Positions 25,337 through 33,298 of a DNA stretch of 64,000 bases are shown here, one piece after another. Both the position numbers and the translations under genes were made by a program. Under the pieces are notes generated by a model that saw only the letters and a program-made list of their open reading frames with translations, made no database searches and was not told where the DNA came from. The stretch spans positions 133,448 through 197,447 of the forward strand of contig CABJBM010000010.1 in assembly GCA_902363835.1 (NCBI GenBank). Reading direction: 5' to 3'. This DNA is from Lachnospiraceae bacterium (GTDB taxonomy: Bacteria; Bacillota; Clostridia; Lachnospirales; Lachnospiraceae). Positions within the stretch are counted from its first letter, which is position 1. The number at the start of each line of letters is the position of its first letter.

Positions 25337-25768
25337 ATGAAAATTTCAACAAAAGGCCGCTATGCGGTCAGGCTCATGATAGACTTGGCGGAGCATAATC
25401 ATGGGGAATACGTTCCTCTCATGGATATTGCAAAGAGGCAGGAAATATCGGAAAAATATTTAGAATCCATTGTTTCGGTTTTAAGTAAGACAGGTCTGCT
25501 CATTTCCCTGAGGGGAAAGGGGGGCGGCTATAAATTGGCCAGGAAGCCGGAGGATTATACCGTTGGCAGCATTTTAAGGCTTACGGAAGGATCTCTTGCT
25601 CCGGTTTCCTGCCTGGAAGGGGAGACCAATGAATGCGGAAGGTCTTCTCATTGCCAGACACTTTCCATGTGGGAAGGATTAAATAAGCTGATCAACGATT
25701 ATTTTGACGGAATAACCATAGCTGATTTGGTTTGCCAGGGTAATTATAGGGACGATTACATCATATAA
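25337..25768 (+). CDS. Rrf2 family transcriptional regulator (IscR-like)
   Basis: 143 residues. The winged helix-turn-helix of Rrf2 is clear (KISTKGRYAVRLMIDLAEH and SLRGKGGGYKLARKPEDYT). Three cysteines in CLEGETNECGRSSHC fit an iron-sulfur cluster as in IscR. It is 24 bases after the rhodanese-TtcA gene and most likely in its operon, so it may control sulfur or Fe-S metabolism. CTGGAGG precedes the start. Rrf2 proteins also include CymR (cysteine) and NsrR (nitric oxide), which are alternatives. Confidence 0.88.
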   Translation: MKISTKGRYAVRLMIDLAEHNHGEYVPLMDIAKRQEISEKYLESIVSVLSKTGLLISLRGKGGGYKLARKPEDYTVGSILRLTEGSLAPVSCLEGETNECGRSSHCQTLSMWEGLNKLINDYFDGITIADLVCQGNYRDDYII

Positions 25769-25849
25769 TTCCAAAAATGGAAAGGGCCGTATGAAGAATT
25801 CCCAATTATTTCCACTGGAAAAATGGAAACAGGAGTGTTATCATATGTT

Positions 25850-25878
25850 TGTAACATAAATGTAACATAAATGTAACA
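25850..25878 (+). promoter_or_regulatory. Triple 11-bp direct repeat upstream of CAP-domain gene
   Basis: GTAACA occurs at 25851, 25862 and 25873, each followed by TAAAT or CAATT, giving an exact 11-bp period (one helical turn). This resembles response-regulator boxes of the PhoP type (TTAACA repeated every 11 bp), but the bases differ, so the regulator is not known. Confidence 0.5.
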
Positions 25879-25899
25879 ATTTCAAAGGAGGCAAATGAA

Positions 25900-26685
25900 T
25901 TGAGAAAACTAACGGCACTTGGAATGATTACACTTACTTTAACGAGTATGATACCATTGACAGCGAATGCAGCAGTGGCCAGACCTTACAGTCAATGTAA
26001 CAATGGAAGAAATGTTGTGACAGTGAGCAGCAACTGCAATTTGGATGATTTAAAAGCTAAATTAAAGCAGTTCGGAATTGACGGAAACAGCGCCAACTGG
26101 TCTAAAGTTATCAATGGCAGCAATAATGGTAAAACCTGCAATAATGGAAATAGCGGCAATACCGGAAATACTGGAGATACTGGAAACACTGGAAATACCG
26201 GAAACACTGGAAATACCGGAAACACTGGAGATACCGGAAACAATGGAAATACCGGCAACAACGGCAATGACACAAATACACCGGATGATTCCACCGGAAA
26301 TACCTCCAACAAGTCTTATACCCAGCAGGTAGTGGACCTTGTAAATGCTGAAAGAGCAAAAGAAGGACTTTCCCCTCTTACCATTGATCCTAAAGTGGAG
26401 AAGGCTGCAACAGTAAGAGCCAATGAAATCCAAACAAGTTTTGATCATGTACGTCCAAATGGCAGTTCATTTTCAACTGCTTTAAAGGAGCAGGGCGTGG
26501 ACTATCGCGGTGCAGGCGAGAATATTGCATGGGGACAGAAGACTCCTCAAGATGTTGTAAACGCCTGGATGAACAGTGCGGGCCACCGTGCAAACATTAT
26601 GAATAAAAGCTATACACATATCGGAGTAGGTAATACTCAGAATAGTTCCGGAACTCAGTACTGGGTACAGTTATTTACATATTAA
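25900..26685 (+). CDS. Secreted CAP/SCP-domain protein with Gly-Asn-Thr repeat linker
   Basis: 261 residues. Signal peptide (residues 1-24) ends TANAA, then a short domain, an Asn/Gly/Thr repeat linker (GNTG units, residues about 83-130) and a C-terminal CAP domain with FDHVRPNGSSF, AGENIAWG, VNAWMNSAGHRANIM and HIGVG motifs. CAP proteins of this YkwD type are secreted and associated with the cell surface. The start is TTG 25900 with AAAGGAGG eight bases upstream. An ATG-AAT-TGA mini-frame directly before overlaps the TTG, an unusual arrangement. Confidence 0.88.
   Translation: MRKLTALGMITLTLTSMIPLTANAAVARPYSQCNNGRNVVTVSSNCNLDDLKAKLKQFGIDGNSANWSKVINGSNNGKTCNNGNSGNTGNTGDTGNTGNTGNTGNTGNTGDTGNNGNTGNNGNDTNTPDDSTGNTSNKSYTQQVVDLVNAERAKEGLSPLTIDPKVEKAATVRANEIQTSFDHVRPNGSSFSTALKEQGVDYRGAGENIAWGQKTPQDVVNAWMNSAGHRANIMNKSYTHIGVGNTQNSSGTQYWVQLFTY
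26140..26275 (+). repeat. Tandem 9/18-bp repeat in CAP-protein linker
   Basis: Nine-base units near ACTGGAAAT/ACCGGAAAC repeated about 15 times, encoding GNTGNTGDTG-type runs. The near-identity of units makes copy-number change by slippage likely. Confidence 0.8.
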
Positions 26686-26700
26686 TTAACTGAGTGGAAT

Positions 26701-26750
26701 AATCCAAATCCTGTTGTAATGAATTACAATGGATTTGGATTATTTTATTT
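26701..26750 (+). terminator. Terminator of CAP-protein gene
   Basis: AATCCAAATCC...GGATTTGGATT with an inner TTGTAAT/ATTACAA stem, then TATTTTATTTT. Confidence 0.85.
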
Positions 26751-26767
26751 TACTGAAATTTTTGTGG

Positions 26768-26796
26768 TTGAACTTTATAAAAGAAATAGTTATACT
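26768..26796 (+). promoter_or_regulatory. Promoter of GGDEF/HD-GYP gene
   Basis: TTGAAC (26768-26773), 17-bp spacer, TATACT (26791-26796), 40 bases before the ATG. Confidence 0.6.
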
Positions 26797-26836
26797 TAAT
26801 TTATGCGGGGCCAGTCTGTAATATGGGGAATGAGCC

Positions 26837-29596
26837 ATGCAGGAAAGGGTATGTTTAACCAAAGCGATCAGGAAGATGAGATTACGAAGACCACGAAAAT
26901 GCATGTCGATTCAAAATGTGACCATAGTCACATTTATCTGTCTGTTCCTTTTATCCCTTGTGGGTATTGAAAAACTTGTGTTAAACAATTGGCAGTCTTC
27001 CATAACCAGAGAAACTGCCGGAATGTCTGAAAAGATGAACCAGGATGTGATGGAAAAGGTGAATTCATTTTTCAGGGTTCCGGTTACGGCAAATGAAATA
27101 GGAAAAAAGCTGATTGAAAATGAAACCATTGACTTTTTTGATGAAAAGAGCCGCAACTCTTTTTTTCTTGGCATTTTAAAATCTTATGGGAAAGAGATTT
27201 ACAGTTTCTCTTACGCATCAATTGATGGAGAATATTATGCTGCCCTTAAAAATAAAAAGGGTGAATTTGAACTCATAAAGAACAATAAGGAAACCGGGGG
27301 AGAATGCTGGTATTATTCCGTAAATGAAGATTTGACGGCAGGTGAATTTATGCGAAGTGCAGGTGCCCTTGATCCCAGGATGCAGGAATGGTATCGGGCG
27401 GCCGAAAAGGAGGGGGGACCCGCCTTTTCCTCTGTATATAAAGATTTTCACGTGGATGACCTGGCAGTATCTGTTTCGTGTCCTGTATATGATAAGGAAG
27501 GAAAGCTTATGGGCATTTTAGGGGCTCATATGCTTCTTTCTGACATCGGCAATTATTTAAAAAGCGAGGCAGCCGGTGAGAGCGGTTATGTGGCTGTTAT
27601 AGAGGAAGATACCCGGTATTTGATTGCAAATTCCATGGGGGAGAATAATTACTACATAGCTTCCGATGGGTCACTTATAAGAAACACCGTCAATCACCTT
27701 TCTCTTCCTGCTGCAAAGAACAGTTATGAACAGTATCTTAAATCCCAAAAGGAAAAATTCTCTTTAAAGATCGGAGATGTGGACTGGTATGCTGACATAC
27801 AGGAATACCAGAAAACAGGCCTTAACTGGATCATTATTTCCGCCATCCCGGGAAGCCTTTTGGCAGCGGAATTAAACCGGAATATTGGGGTTTCTGCAGA
27901 ACTGGCGGTGATTGCCGGCATTCTTTCCATAGGGATCTTTTCCCTGATTATCCGAAGACTCTATAAGCCGATCAATGGCTTGCTTACGGTTGCTGAGGAA
28001 ATCTCTGCCGGAAACTTAGAGCAAAGGGTGGAAATTGCAAGAAATGATGAAATCGGAAGGATATCCAGAGTATTTAACCGGATGGCAGATAACCTGCTTG
28101 ATATTGTCAAGCATCTGGAATACATTGTTGAAATGAGGACCAGGGAATTAAACAAGGCAAATGAGGTATTAAAGGAGAATCAGTCCCAGCTTCATCTGAT
28201 ACTGGATACCACGGCGGAAGCCATATTTGGTACGGACTTAGACGGAAGATGCACATTCTGCAACAAAAGCTGCCTTCATCTTCTTGGATATTCAAAGCCA
28301 GAGGATTTGCTGGGAGTTGACATGTGGTCTGTTTTATGCTGCAGCGGGCAGGAAGAACAGGACAATTCAAAGGGAAGGCAGTTTTTTACGGATTTTCTTT
28401 TTCCGGAACAAGAGGGCGGGGAAAAGACCGGTGTGATCAAACGGGCTGACGGTATCTGTTTTTACGCGGAGTACCGGGCCCTGCCCCAATTAAAAGAGGA
28501 GAAGCATGTTGGATATGTCATCACCTTTTCCGATATTACCGAAAGAAAGAAGGGGGAGGAAAAGATCCGCTTTTTAAGCTATCATGATCCTCTTACCGGA
28601 CTGGTAAACCGAAGATGCTTTGAGCAGGAGATAAAAGAGGCGGATGCCCAGCAAAACCATCCGGTTTCCCTGATTTTTCTTGATTTAAACGGCTTAAAGC
28701 TCATCAATGATACCTTTGGGCATACGTCCGGGGATGAATTCATCATTAAAGTTTCCCAGGTCTTAAAAAAGAACTGCAGGGAAGGTGATGTTGCCGCCCG
28801 CATAGGCGGTGATGAATTTACGGTTTTGCTGCCCAGGACTTCCAGGGAAGAGGCGGAGGAAATTGCCGGAAAAATAAAAAATCAGGTTGCCGGAGAAAAG
28901 GTAAACATGGTGTCATGCAGCGTTGCTGTGGGAATTGCCACAAAGGTCAAGCACTGGCAGAGGATTGAACGGATCCTGGAAACAGCAGAAAACGAAATGT
29001 ACAAGGAAAAGAGCACATCCTCCATAAACTTTGGAATTCATGCAATTAACGGCATCATCACCTCTCTTCACATGAAAAGCCCATGGGAGAAACAGCACTC
29101 GGAAGAGGTCAGCAAGCTGTGCGAAAGGATCGGCATTGCCATGGGACTTCCTGAAACAGAGATTAAGAAGCTGCGGGATGGGGCATATCTTCACGATATC
29201 GGCAAGATCACTTTGAGCGAGTCCATTCTTGAAAAGACTCCCGAGCAGCTGACTGAAGTTGAACATGAGATGATAAGGCAGCATCCGGCCATTGGATACC
29301 GTATCCTGAACCTGTCCCAGGAAACCCTGGACCTTGCAAACGGAGTGTACGGGCATCACGAATGCTGGGATGGTTCCGGGTATCCCAAAGGCTTAAAGGG
29401 AGAGGAGATTCCTCTTATTTCACGCATTCTATCTGTTGCAGAAGCCTATGAACGGATCTTAAACCGGGAAAAGGACTGGAAAACGGGAACAGAAAAGGCG
29501 CTGAAGGCCATTTCACAGGGCTCCGGGCAAAAGTATGATCCGGCAATTGCCCAATTGTTTGTCCGCATCATGAGAGAGGATCAGTACGCTGATTAG
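26837..29596 (+). CDS. Membrane sensor with GGDEF and HD-GYP domains (c-di-GMP turnover)
   Basis: 919 residues. Transmembrane helix near residues 32-50, extracellular dCache-like sensor (about 55-340), second helix near 355-373, HAMP, a PAS domain (about 455-570), GGDEF cyclase with intact IGGDEF (657-661) and an RxxD I-site five residues before it (REGD), and an HD-GYP phosphodiesterase with HD (786-787), HHE (840-842) and GSGYP. Both enzyme domains look catalytically intact, so the protein may make and break cyclic di-GMP in response to an external ligand. It is a single-gene unit followed by a very long hairpin terminator. Confidence 0.93.
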   Translation: MQERVCLTKAIRKMRLRRPRKCMSIQNVTIVTFICLFLLSLVGIEKLVLNNWQSSITRETAGMSEKMNQDVMEKVNSFFRVPVTANEIGKKLIENETIDFFDEKSRNSFFLGILKSYGKEIYSFSYASIDGEYYAALKNKKGEFELIKNNKETGGECWYYSVNEDLTAGEFMRSAGALDPRMQEWYRAAEKEGGPAFSSVYKDFHVDDLAVSVSCPVYDKEGKLMGILGAHMLLSDIGNYLKSEAAGESGYVAVIEEDTRYLIANSMGENNYYIASDGSLIRNTVNHLSLPAAKNSYEQYLKSQKEKFSLKIGDVDWYADIQEYQKTGLNWIIISAIPGSLLAAELNRNIGVSAELAVIAGILSIGIFSLIIRRLYKPINGLLTVAEEISAGNLEQRVEIARNDEIGRISRVFNRMADNLLDIVKHLEYIVEMRTRELNKANEVLKENQSQLHLILDTTAEAIFGTDLDGRCTFCNKSCLHLLGYSKPEDLLGVDMWSVLCCSGQEEQDNSKGRQFFTDFLFPEQEGGEKTGVIKRADGICFYAEYRALPQLKEEKHVGYVITFSDITERKKGEEKIRFLSYHDPLTGLVNRRCFEQEIKEADAQQNHPVSLIFLDLNGLKLINDTFGHTSGDEFIIKVSQVLKKNCREGDVAARIGGDEFTVLLPRTSREEAEEIAGKIKNQVAGEKVNMVSCSVAVGIATKVKHWQRIERILETAENEMYKEKSTSSINFGIHAINGIITSLHMKSPWEKQHSEEVSKLCERIGIAMGLPETEIKKLRDGAYLHDIGKITLSESILEKTPEQLTEVEHEMIRQHPAIGYRILNLSQETLDLANGVYGHHECWDGSGYPKGLKGEEIPLISRILSVAEAYERILNREKDWKTGTEKALKAISQGSGQKYDPAIAQLFVRIMREDQYAD

Positions 29597-29630
29597 GGAC
29601 AGATGATATTTCATATCCGGTGTTATGCTT

Positions 29631-29709
29631 ACGGAAATACCTGCTTTCTGTGTTATATTTTAGTTTAGAGATTAAAATATAGCACAGAAAAGGTGTTTCC
29701 GTTTTTTTA
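29631..29709 (+). terminator. Long-stem terminator after GGDEF/HD-GYP gene
   Basis: An imperfect inverted repeat with arms of about 30 bases (ACGGAAAtACC...GGTgTTTCCGT, inner TCTGTGTTATATTTTA/TAAAATATAgCACAGA), followed by TTTTTT. Stem is much longer than a normal terminator. Confidence 0.75.
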
Positions 29710-29774
29710 TTGTTCAGTTACAGCACATGTATTGTAACACTATAAAGCTGATACCTTCCTTAAATATAAACATA

Positions 29775-29803
29775 TTGACAAACTCAATGCATAATTTTAA
29801 CAT
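29775..29803 (+). promoter_or_regulatory. tcyP promoter
   Basis: TTGACA (29775-29780), 17-bp spacer, TAACAT (29798-29803). The predicted start is about 350 bases before the tcyP start codon, so the transcript has a long leader. Confidence 0.65.
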
Positions 29804-29824
29804 ACTAAACATATATGTTATATA
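29803..29824. promoter_or_regulatory. Cystine-transporter operator, site 1
   Basis: TACTAAAC-ATATAT-GTTATATA; arms match at six of eight positions. It follows the tcyP -10 box directly. ATACTAAACATATA is identical, 14 bases, to the site at 31673-31694 before the cystine ABC operon. Confidence 0.6.
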
Positions 29825-30165
29825 GATTAACATCCGCTGAAATCAGGCAGAAGTATTTCGCAGGTTTCATTGACCTGCCTTTACCGGACTTATATTAAGC
29901 GAATGTTTCCTGTGAATCTCTTTTTGCCGGATCACAGACAGGCAATAGCAGCTCTTTCAAAAACCGTATCATTAAGGTTGTTCTTTGTGAATATACTTTA
30001 ACAATCCATGGGTGTTTGGGAAAATGAATATCTTGCCGTACATTTCCAAAACCGCCGTAGACTCAGCGTACCATGAAATGTTTCCGTAGATTTACAGCCG
30101 TTCCCCGTTAAACTGATTTCTGATGTTGCTGCGCTCAATATGTATGGTTCTTAAGGAGGATATTT
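29825..30165 (+). other. Long 5' leader of tcyP, no gene seen
   Basis: About 340 bases between the promoter/operator and the tcyP start codon. It contains a small hairpin GCAGGT...ACCTGC near 29860 and no reading frame with a good ribosome site. I looked for T-box and S-box (SAM) signatures and did not find them. An RNA regulator of unknown type is possible. Confidence 0.4.
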
Positions 30166-31560
30166 ATGGATTTATTATGGACTTTGGTCACAATAGCTTT
30201 TGTACTTATACTTGCCGGTGTTCTGTACTATATGCAGAAGAAACATGTATCCTTTGCAAAGAGAGTATTTGCTGCCCTTCTTATGGGAATTGCAGCAGGC
30301 AGTATACTGCAGATTATCTTTGCATCTGACAGCCCAATACTTGCAACTTCGCTGGATTGGATATCCATTATTGGTACGGGTTATGTAAATCTTTTAAAAA
30401 TGATTGTAATACCCCTTATTATGGTTTCCATTATATCGGCCATGGTTAATTTAAAATCCCATACAAGTCTGGGGAAAATCAGTACATATGTGCTTGCAAC
30501 GTTACTGCTGACTGTGTTCATTTCCTCTTTGGTGGGCATTGCAACTGCAAATGTATTTCATCTGTCGGCGGAAGAAATAACAGTGGGCCAGGCAGAGTCA
30601 GACAGGGCCGAGTATCTGGAAGGAAAAGTTACAACCGTACAGGAACAGACCATACCACAGCAGATTTTAAGCTTTATTCCCCAAAATCCCTTCCAGGATA
30701 TGACCGGCAGCAGGGCTACCTCTACCATAGCCGTGGTTATCTTTTCCGCATTCCTTGGCATATCCGCTTTGGGAATACAAAAGAAAAAGCCGGAGGAAGC
30801 GGAAACTTTCCGGAAAATCATTAATTCCCTCTATGCCGTAGTTATGCGGCTGGTAACTCTTATCCTGAGATTGACGCCCTATGGCATTCTGGCTCTTATG
30901 ACAAAGACAATCGCCACCACCAATACAGCGGGCATTATTGCTCTGTCTAAGTTTGTCATTGCAAACTATGTTGCGCTGATCATCATGTTTGCCATACATC
31001 TTTTAATTATCCTGCTGATGAAATTAAATCCAATAACGTATATTAAGAAGACTTTCCCAACACTTACCATTGCCTTTACATCCAGATCCAGTGCAGGAAC
31101 GCTGCCCTTAACCATTGAAACACAGACAAAAAAGCTTGGTATTCCTGATGGAATTGCCAACTTTGCTGCATCTTTTGGAACAACAATCGGCCAAAACGGC
31201 TGCGCAGGCGTTTATCCCGCTATGCTGGCTGTCATGATCGCCCCGGTTGTAGGTATTAACCCTATGAGCATTGGTTTTATTATAAAACTGGCGATTATCG
31301 TTACAATCAGCTCCTTTGGCATTGCCGGTGTGGGCGGCGGTGCGACATTTGCCGCTTTGATGGTTTTATCGGCCATGAATTTACCTGTAGGTCTGGCAGG
31401 CCTGTTAATATCAGTGGAACCTTTAATTGACATGGGACGGACCGCCTTGAATGTAAATGATGCCATGCTGGCAGGCCTTGTAACAGCAAGGCTGACATCG
31501 GAACTTGATGTGAATTTGTATCATGCGCCTGTAGACGAAGATACGTCAGCATCATTATAA
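30166..31560 (+). CDS. tcyP: L-cystine symporter TcyP
   Basis: 464 residues, the same length as Bacillus TcyP, of the dicarboxylate/amino acid:cation symporter family. The N-terminus resembles TcyP closely (VLYYMQKKHVSFAKRVFAAL, SIIGTGYVNLLKMIVIPLI). Further family motifs are AFTSRSSAGTLPLTIE, GTTIGQNGCAGVYPAML, and the C-terminal DMGRTALNVNDAMLAGLV. It imports cystine with a cation. AAGGAGGATATTT precedes the ATG. Its promoter carries the same palindrome core as the cystine ABC operon 1.5 kb downstream. Confidence 0.92.
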   Translation: MDLLWTLVTIAFVLILAGVLYYMQKKHVSFAKRVFAALLMGIAAGSILQIIFASDSPILATSLDWISIIGTGYVNLLKMIVIPLIMVSIISAMVNLKSHTSLGKISTYVLATLLLTVFISSLVGIATANVFHLSAEEITVGQAESDRAEYLEGKVTTVQEQTIPQQILSFIPQNPFQDMTGSRATSTIAVVIFSAFLGISALGIQKKKPEEAETFRKIINSLYAVVMRLVTLILRLTPYGILALMTKTIATTNTAGIIALSKFVIANYVALIIMFAIHLLIILLMKLNPITYIKKTFPTLTIAFTSRSSAGTLPLTIETQTKKLGIPDGIANFAASFGTTIGQNGCAGVYPAMLAVMIAPVVGINPMSIGFIIKLAIIVTISSFGIAGVGGGATFAALMVLSAMNLPVGLAGLLISVEPLIDMGRTALNVNDAMLAGLVTARLTSELDVNLYHAPVDEDTSASL

Positions 31561-31598
31561 TACAGTTTTTTCAGAGCTGGTTTTGGCTCCAAGTATTG

Positions 31599-31633
31599 AG
31601 ACTAACTTAAATCGGGTTAGTCTTTTCTTGTTT
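31599..31633 (+). terminator. tcyP terminator
   Basis: AGACTAAC-TTAAATCGG-GTTAGTCT followed by TTTCTTGTTT. Confidence 0.8.
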
Positions 31634-31647
31634 AAGTTAAAAAAAGA

Positions 31648-31694
31648 TTGACAAATAGGCAAGACAACAATATACTAAACATATAGGTTTAGTA
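31648..31694 (+). promoter_or_regulatory. Promoter and operator of leader peptide-cystine ABC operon
   Basis: TTGACA (31648-31653), 17-bp spacer, TATACT (31671-31676). A perfect palindrome TACTAAAC-ATATAG-GTTTAGTA (31673-31694) overlaps the -10 box, so a bound protein would block transcription. It shares ATACTAAACATATA with the tcyP site. Confidence 0.7.
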
Positions 31695-31718
31695 TGATTA
31701 AGGAGAAAGAGAAAAGAT

Positions 31719-31826
31719 ATGAAAACGAGCTGCAAGTGGAACATGAATCAATTGATGAAATGTTGTTGCTGTAGATGCTTCATGAGAAGAGATACAGTTT
31801 ATTTGCGTGCGTGTCTTGGTTTCTGA
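31719..31826 (+). CDS. Cysteine-rich leader peptide upstream of cystine ABC operon
   Basis: A 35-codon reading frame starting at ATG 31719 and ending at TGA 31824-31826. The peptide begins MKTSCKWNMNQLMK and continues with four consecutive cysteines (residues 15-18), Cys20, and ends LRACLGF; seven cysteines in total. AAGGAG and GAGAAAAGAT precede the ATG, and the promoter is just upstream, so it is the first frame on the mRNA. It precedes a cystine-type ABC transporter operon, and a long hairpin follows 32 bases after its stop. By analogy with trp, his and leu leader peptides, ribosomes would stall on the Cys codons when cysteinyl-tRNA is scarce. No homologue was searched. Confidence 0.7.
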   Translation: MKTSCKWNMNQLMKCCCCRCFMRRDTVYLRACLGF

Positions 31827-31857
31827 TTTCCAATTTTTTGTCTTGTGATACAGAGAA

Positions 31858-31911
31858 AATAAATGGAAGGAAGCAGGTATATGCGTATACCTGCTTCCTT
31901 TGGCATTTATT
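31858..31911 (+). terminator. Long hairpin after leader peptide (candidate attenuator)
   Basis: Inner stem AAGGAAGCAGGTATA-TGCG-TATACCTGCTTCCTT (15 bp), internal loop, outer stem AATAAATG/CATTTATT (8 bp). The downstream sequence is U-rich but lacks a long uninterrupted U-run, so termination efficiency is uncertain. TGCTTC at 31776-31781 in the leader, just after the Cys codons, could pair with GAAGCA (31870-31875) in the left arm. Confidence 0.55.
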
Positions 31912-31975
31912 AATAAAAAGGGAGGAAGACAATTGATGAATCATATAAGAAAGAAGGAGGGGGAAAAGAAAAATC

Positions 31976-32635
31976 ATGGATTTTGAGTTTATCCGTGCAT
32001 ATATACCGCTGTATGCAGAAGCGGCAGGTATGACACTTCGAATATCTTTTCTGGGAATCCTCCTGTCAGCAGCCATTGGCCTTTTGTGCAGTCTGGTCAA
32101 GATTTTTAAAATACCGGTGTTAAAGAGTATTGTCAATGGCTATATTGAGTTATCCAGAAATACGCCGCTTTTGATCCAGCTGTTCTTTTTATACTTTGGC
32201 CTTCCTAAAATCGGTATTGTTTTAAGCTCTGAAAGCTGTGCTGTGACAGGGCTGGCATTTTTAGGAGGAAGCTACATGGCGGAAGCCTTTCGCACGGGAA
32301 TTGAGCAGGTACCGGTCATCCAGTCAGAATCGGGTCTCAGCCTGGGACTTACAAAATGGCAGGTATTCCAATATATCATCCTTCCTCAGGCGGTTACCAC
32401 CTCAGTTCCCGTATTTTGTGCCAACATCATATTTCTCATAAAAGAAACATCGGTGTTCAGTGCGGTGGCACTGGCTGACTTAATGTTTGTGGCAAAGGAT
32501 CTCATAGGAATTTATTATAAAACAGATGAGGCCCTCCTAATGCTGGTGGCAGCATACTTAATCATTTTGCTGCCAATATCCTTACTCTGTTCCTGGATAG
32601 AAAGGAGGGTGCGTTATGCAGAATTTGGGAATTAG
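31976..32635 (+). CDS. Amino acid (cystine-type) ABC transporter permease
   Basis: 219 residues with about five membrane helices and the HisM/GlnP-type motif ELSRNTPLLIQLFFLYFGLP near the N-terminus; the EAA loop is GLSLGLTKWQVFQYIILPQA. It forms a channel with the second permease. GGAGGGGG lies 11-16 bases before the ATG; a 16-codon frame at 31936 with its own ribosome site overlaps the start. The cysteine-rich leader and the tcyP gene upstream make cystine the likely substrate. The 3' end overlaps the next permease gene by 20 bases. Confidence 0.88.
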   Translation: MDFEFIRAYIPLYAEAAGMTLRISFLGILLSAAIGLLCSLVKIFKIPVLKSIVNGYIELSRNTPLLIQLFFLYFGLPKIGIVLSSESCAVTGLAFLGGSYMAEAFRTGIEQVPVIQSESGLSLGLTKWQVFQYIILPQAVTTSVPVFCANIIFLIKETSVFSAVALADLMFVAKDLIGIYYKTDEALLMLVAAYLIILLPISLLCSWIERRVRYAEFGN

Positions 32636-33293
32636 GATCCTGTTTGAGGGAAATAACTTTCTAAGGCTGTTAGGAGGCCTTTGGGTGTCTCTTAAGATCG
32701 CGGTCATATCCATGGTTTTATCCGTGGGACTTGGAATGATCCTTGGAATGGTGATGACCAGCAAAAAAAAGCCGGTCCGGCTGTTTTCAAGGCTTTACCT
32801 GGAAACAGTCCGGATCATGCCTCAGCTGGTTCTTTTGTTTCTCGTTTACTTTGGGGCTGCAAAGCATTTGAATGTGAATTTCTCCGGAGAAATGGCAGCA
32901 ATCATTGTATTCACCTTTTGGGGAACGGCTGAAATGGGGGATCTGGTGCGAAGCGCTCTGGAATCCATACCAGTCCATCAGTACCAAAGCGGCTTTGGTC
33001 TTGGTATGACAGAGCTTGCAGTATACCGGTATATTGTGATCCCCCAAACCATAAGAAGGCTGCTTCCGTCGGTTATGAACCTTTTAACCAGAATGATTAA
33101 AACCACATCGCTAGTTGTACTGATCGGCGTAATTGAGGTGGTGAAGGTTGGAAAGCAGGTCATTGATGCATCCAGGTACACGGTTCCTGATGCAGCCCTT
33201 TGGATATACGGGGTCATCTTCATCCTGTACTTTGTAATCTGCTACCCGTTTTCCAGGGCAGCCGCCCTGCTGGATAAAAAAATAAAGGATTGA
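32616..33293 (+). CDS. Amino acid (cystine-type) ABC transporter permease
   Basis: 225 residues, second permease of the same family, with [19 protein letters not shown] near residue 65 and the EAA loop [20 protein letters not shown]. Its ATG is inside the previous gene with AAAGGAGGG eight bases upstream. A heterodimeric channel of two different permeases fits this ABC type. It is followed by the ATPase gene with five bases between them. Confidence 0.88.
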   Translation: MQNLGIRILFEGNNFLRLLGGLWVSLKIAVISMVLSVGLGMILGMVMTSKKKPVRLFSRLYLETVRIMPQLVLLFLVYFGAAKHLNVNFSGEMAAIIVFTFWGTAEMGDLVRSALESIPVHQYQSGFGLGMTELAVYRYIVIPQTIRRLLPSVMNLLTRMIKTTSLVVLIGVIEVVKVGKQVIDASRYTVPDAALWIYGVIFILYFVICYPFSRAAALLDKKIKD

Positions 33294-33298
33294 GAAAA

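Noticed and set aside
26140..26275. CRISPR-like repeat array
   Set aside because: The repeats are short tandem coding repeats in a Gly-Asn-Thr linker, with no spacers.
29825..30165. T-box or SAM riboswitch in the tcyP leader
   Set aside because: The T-box sequence and S-box core were looked for and not found.
31936..31986. 16-codon frame with a good ribosome site before the first permease gene
   Set aside because: Too short to judge and it overlaps the permease start; it may only couple translation.
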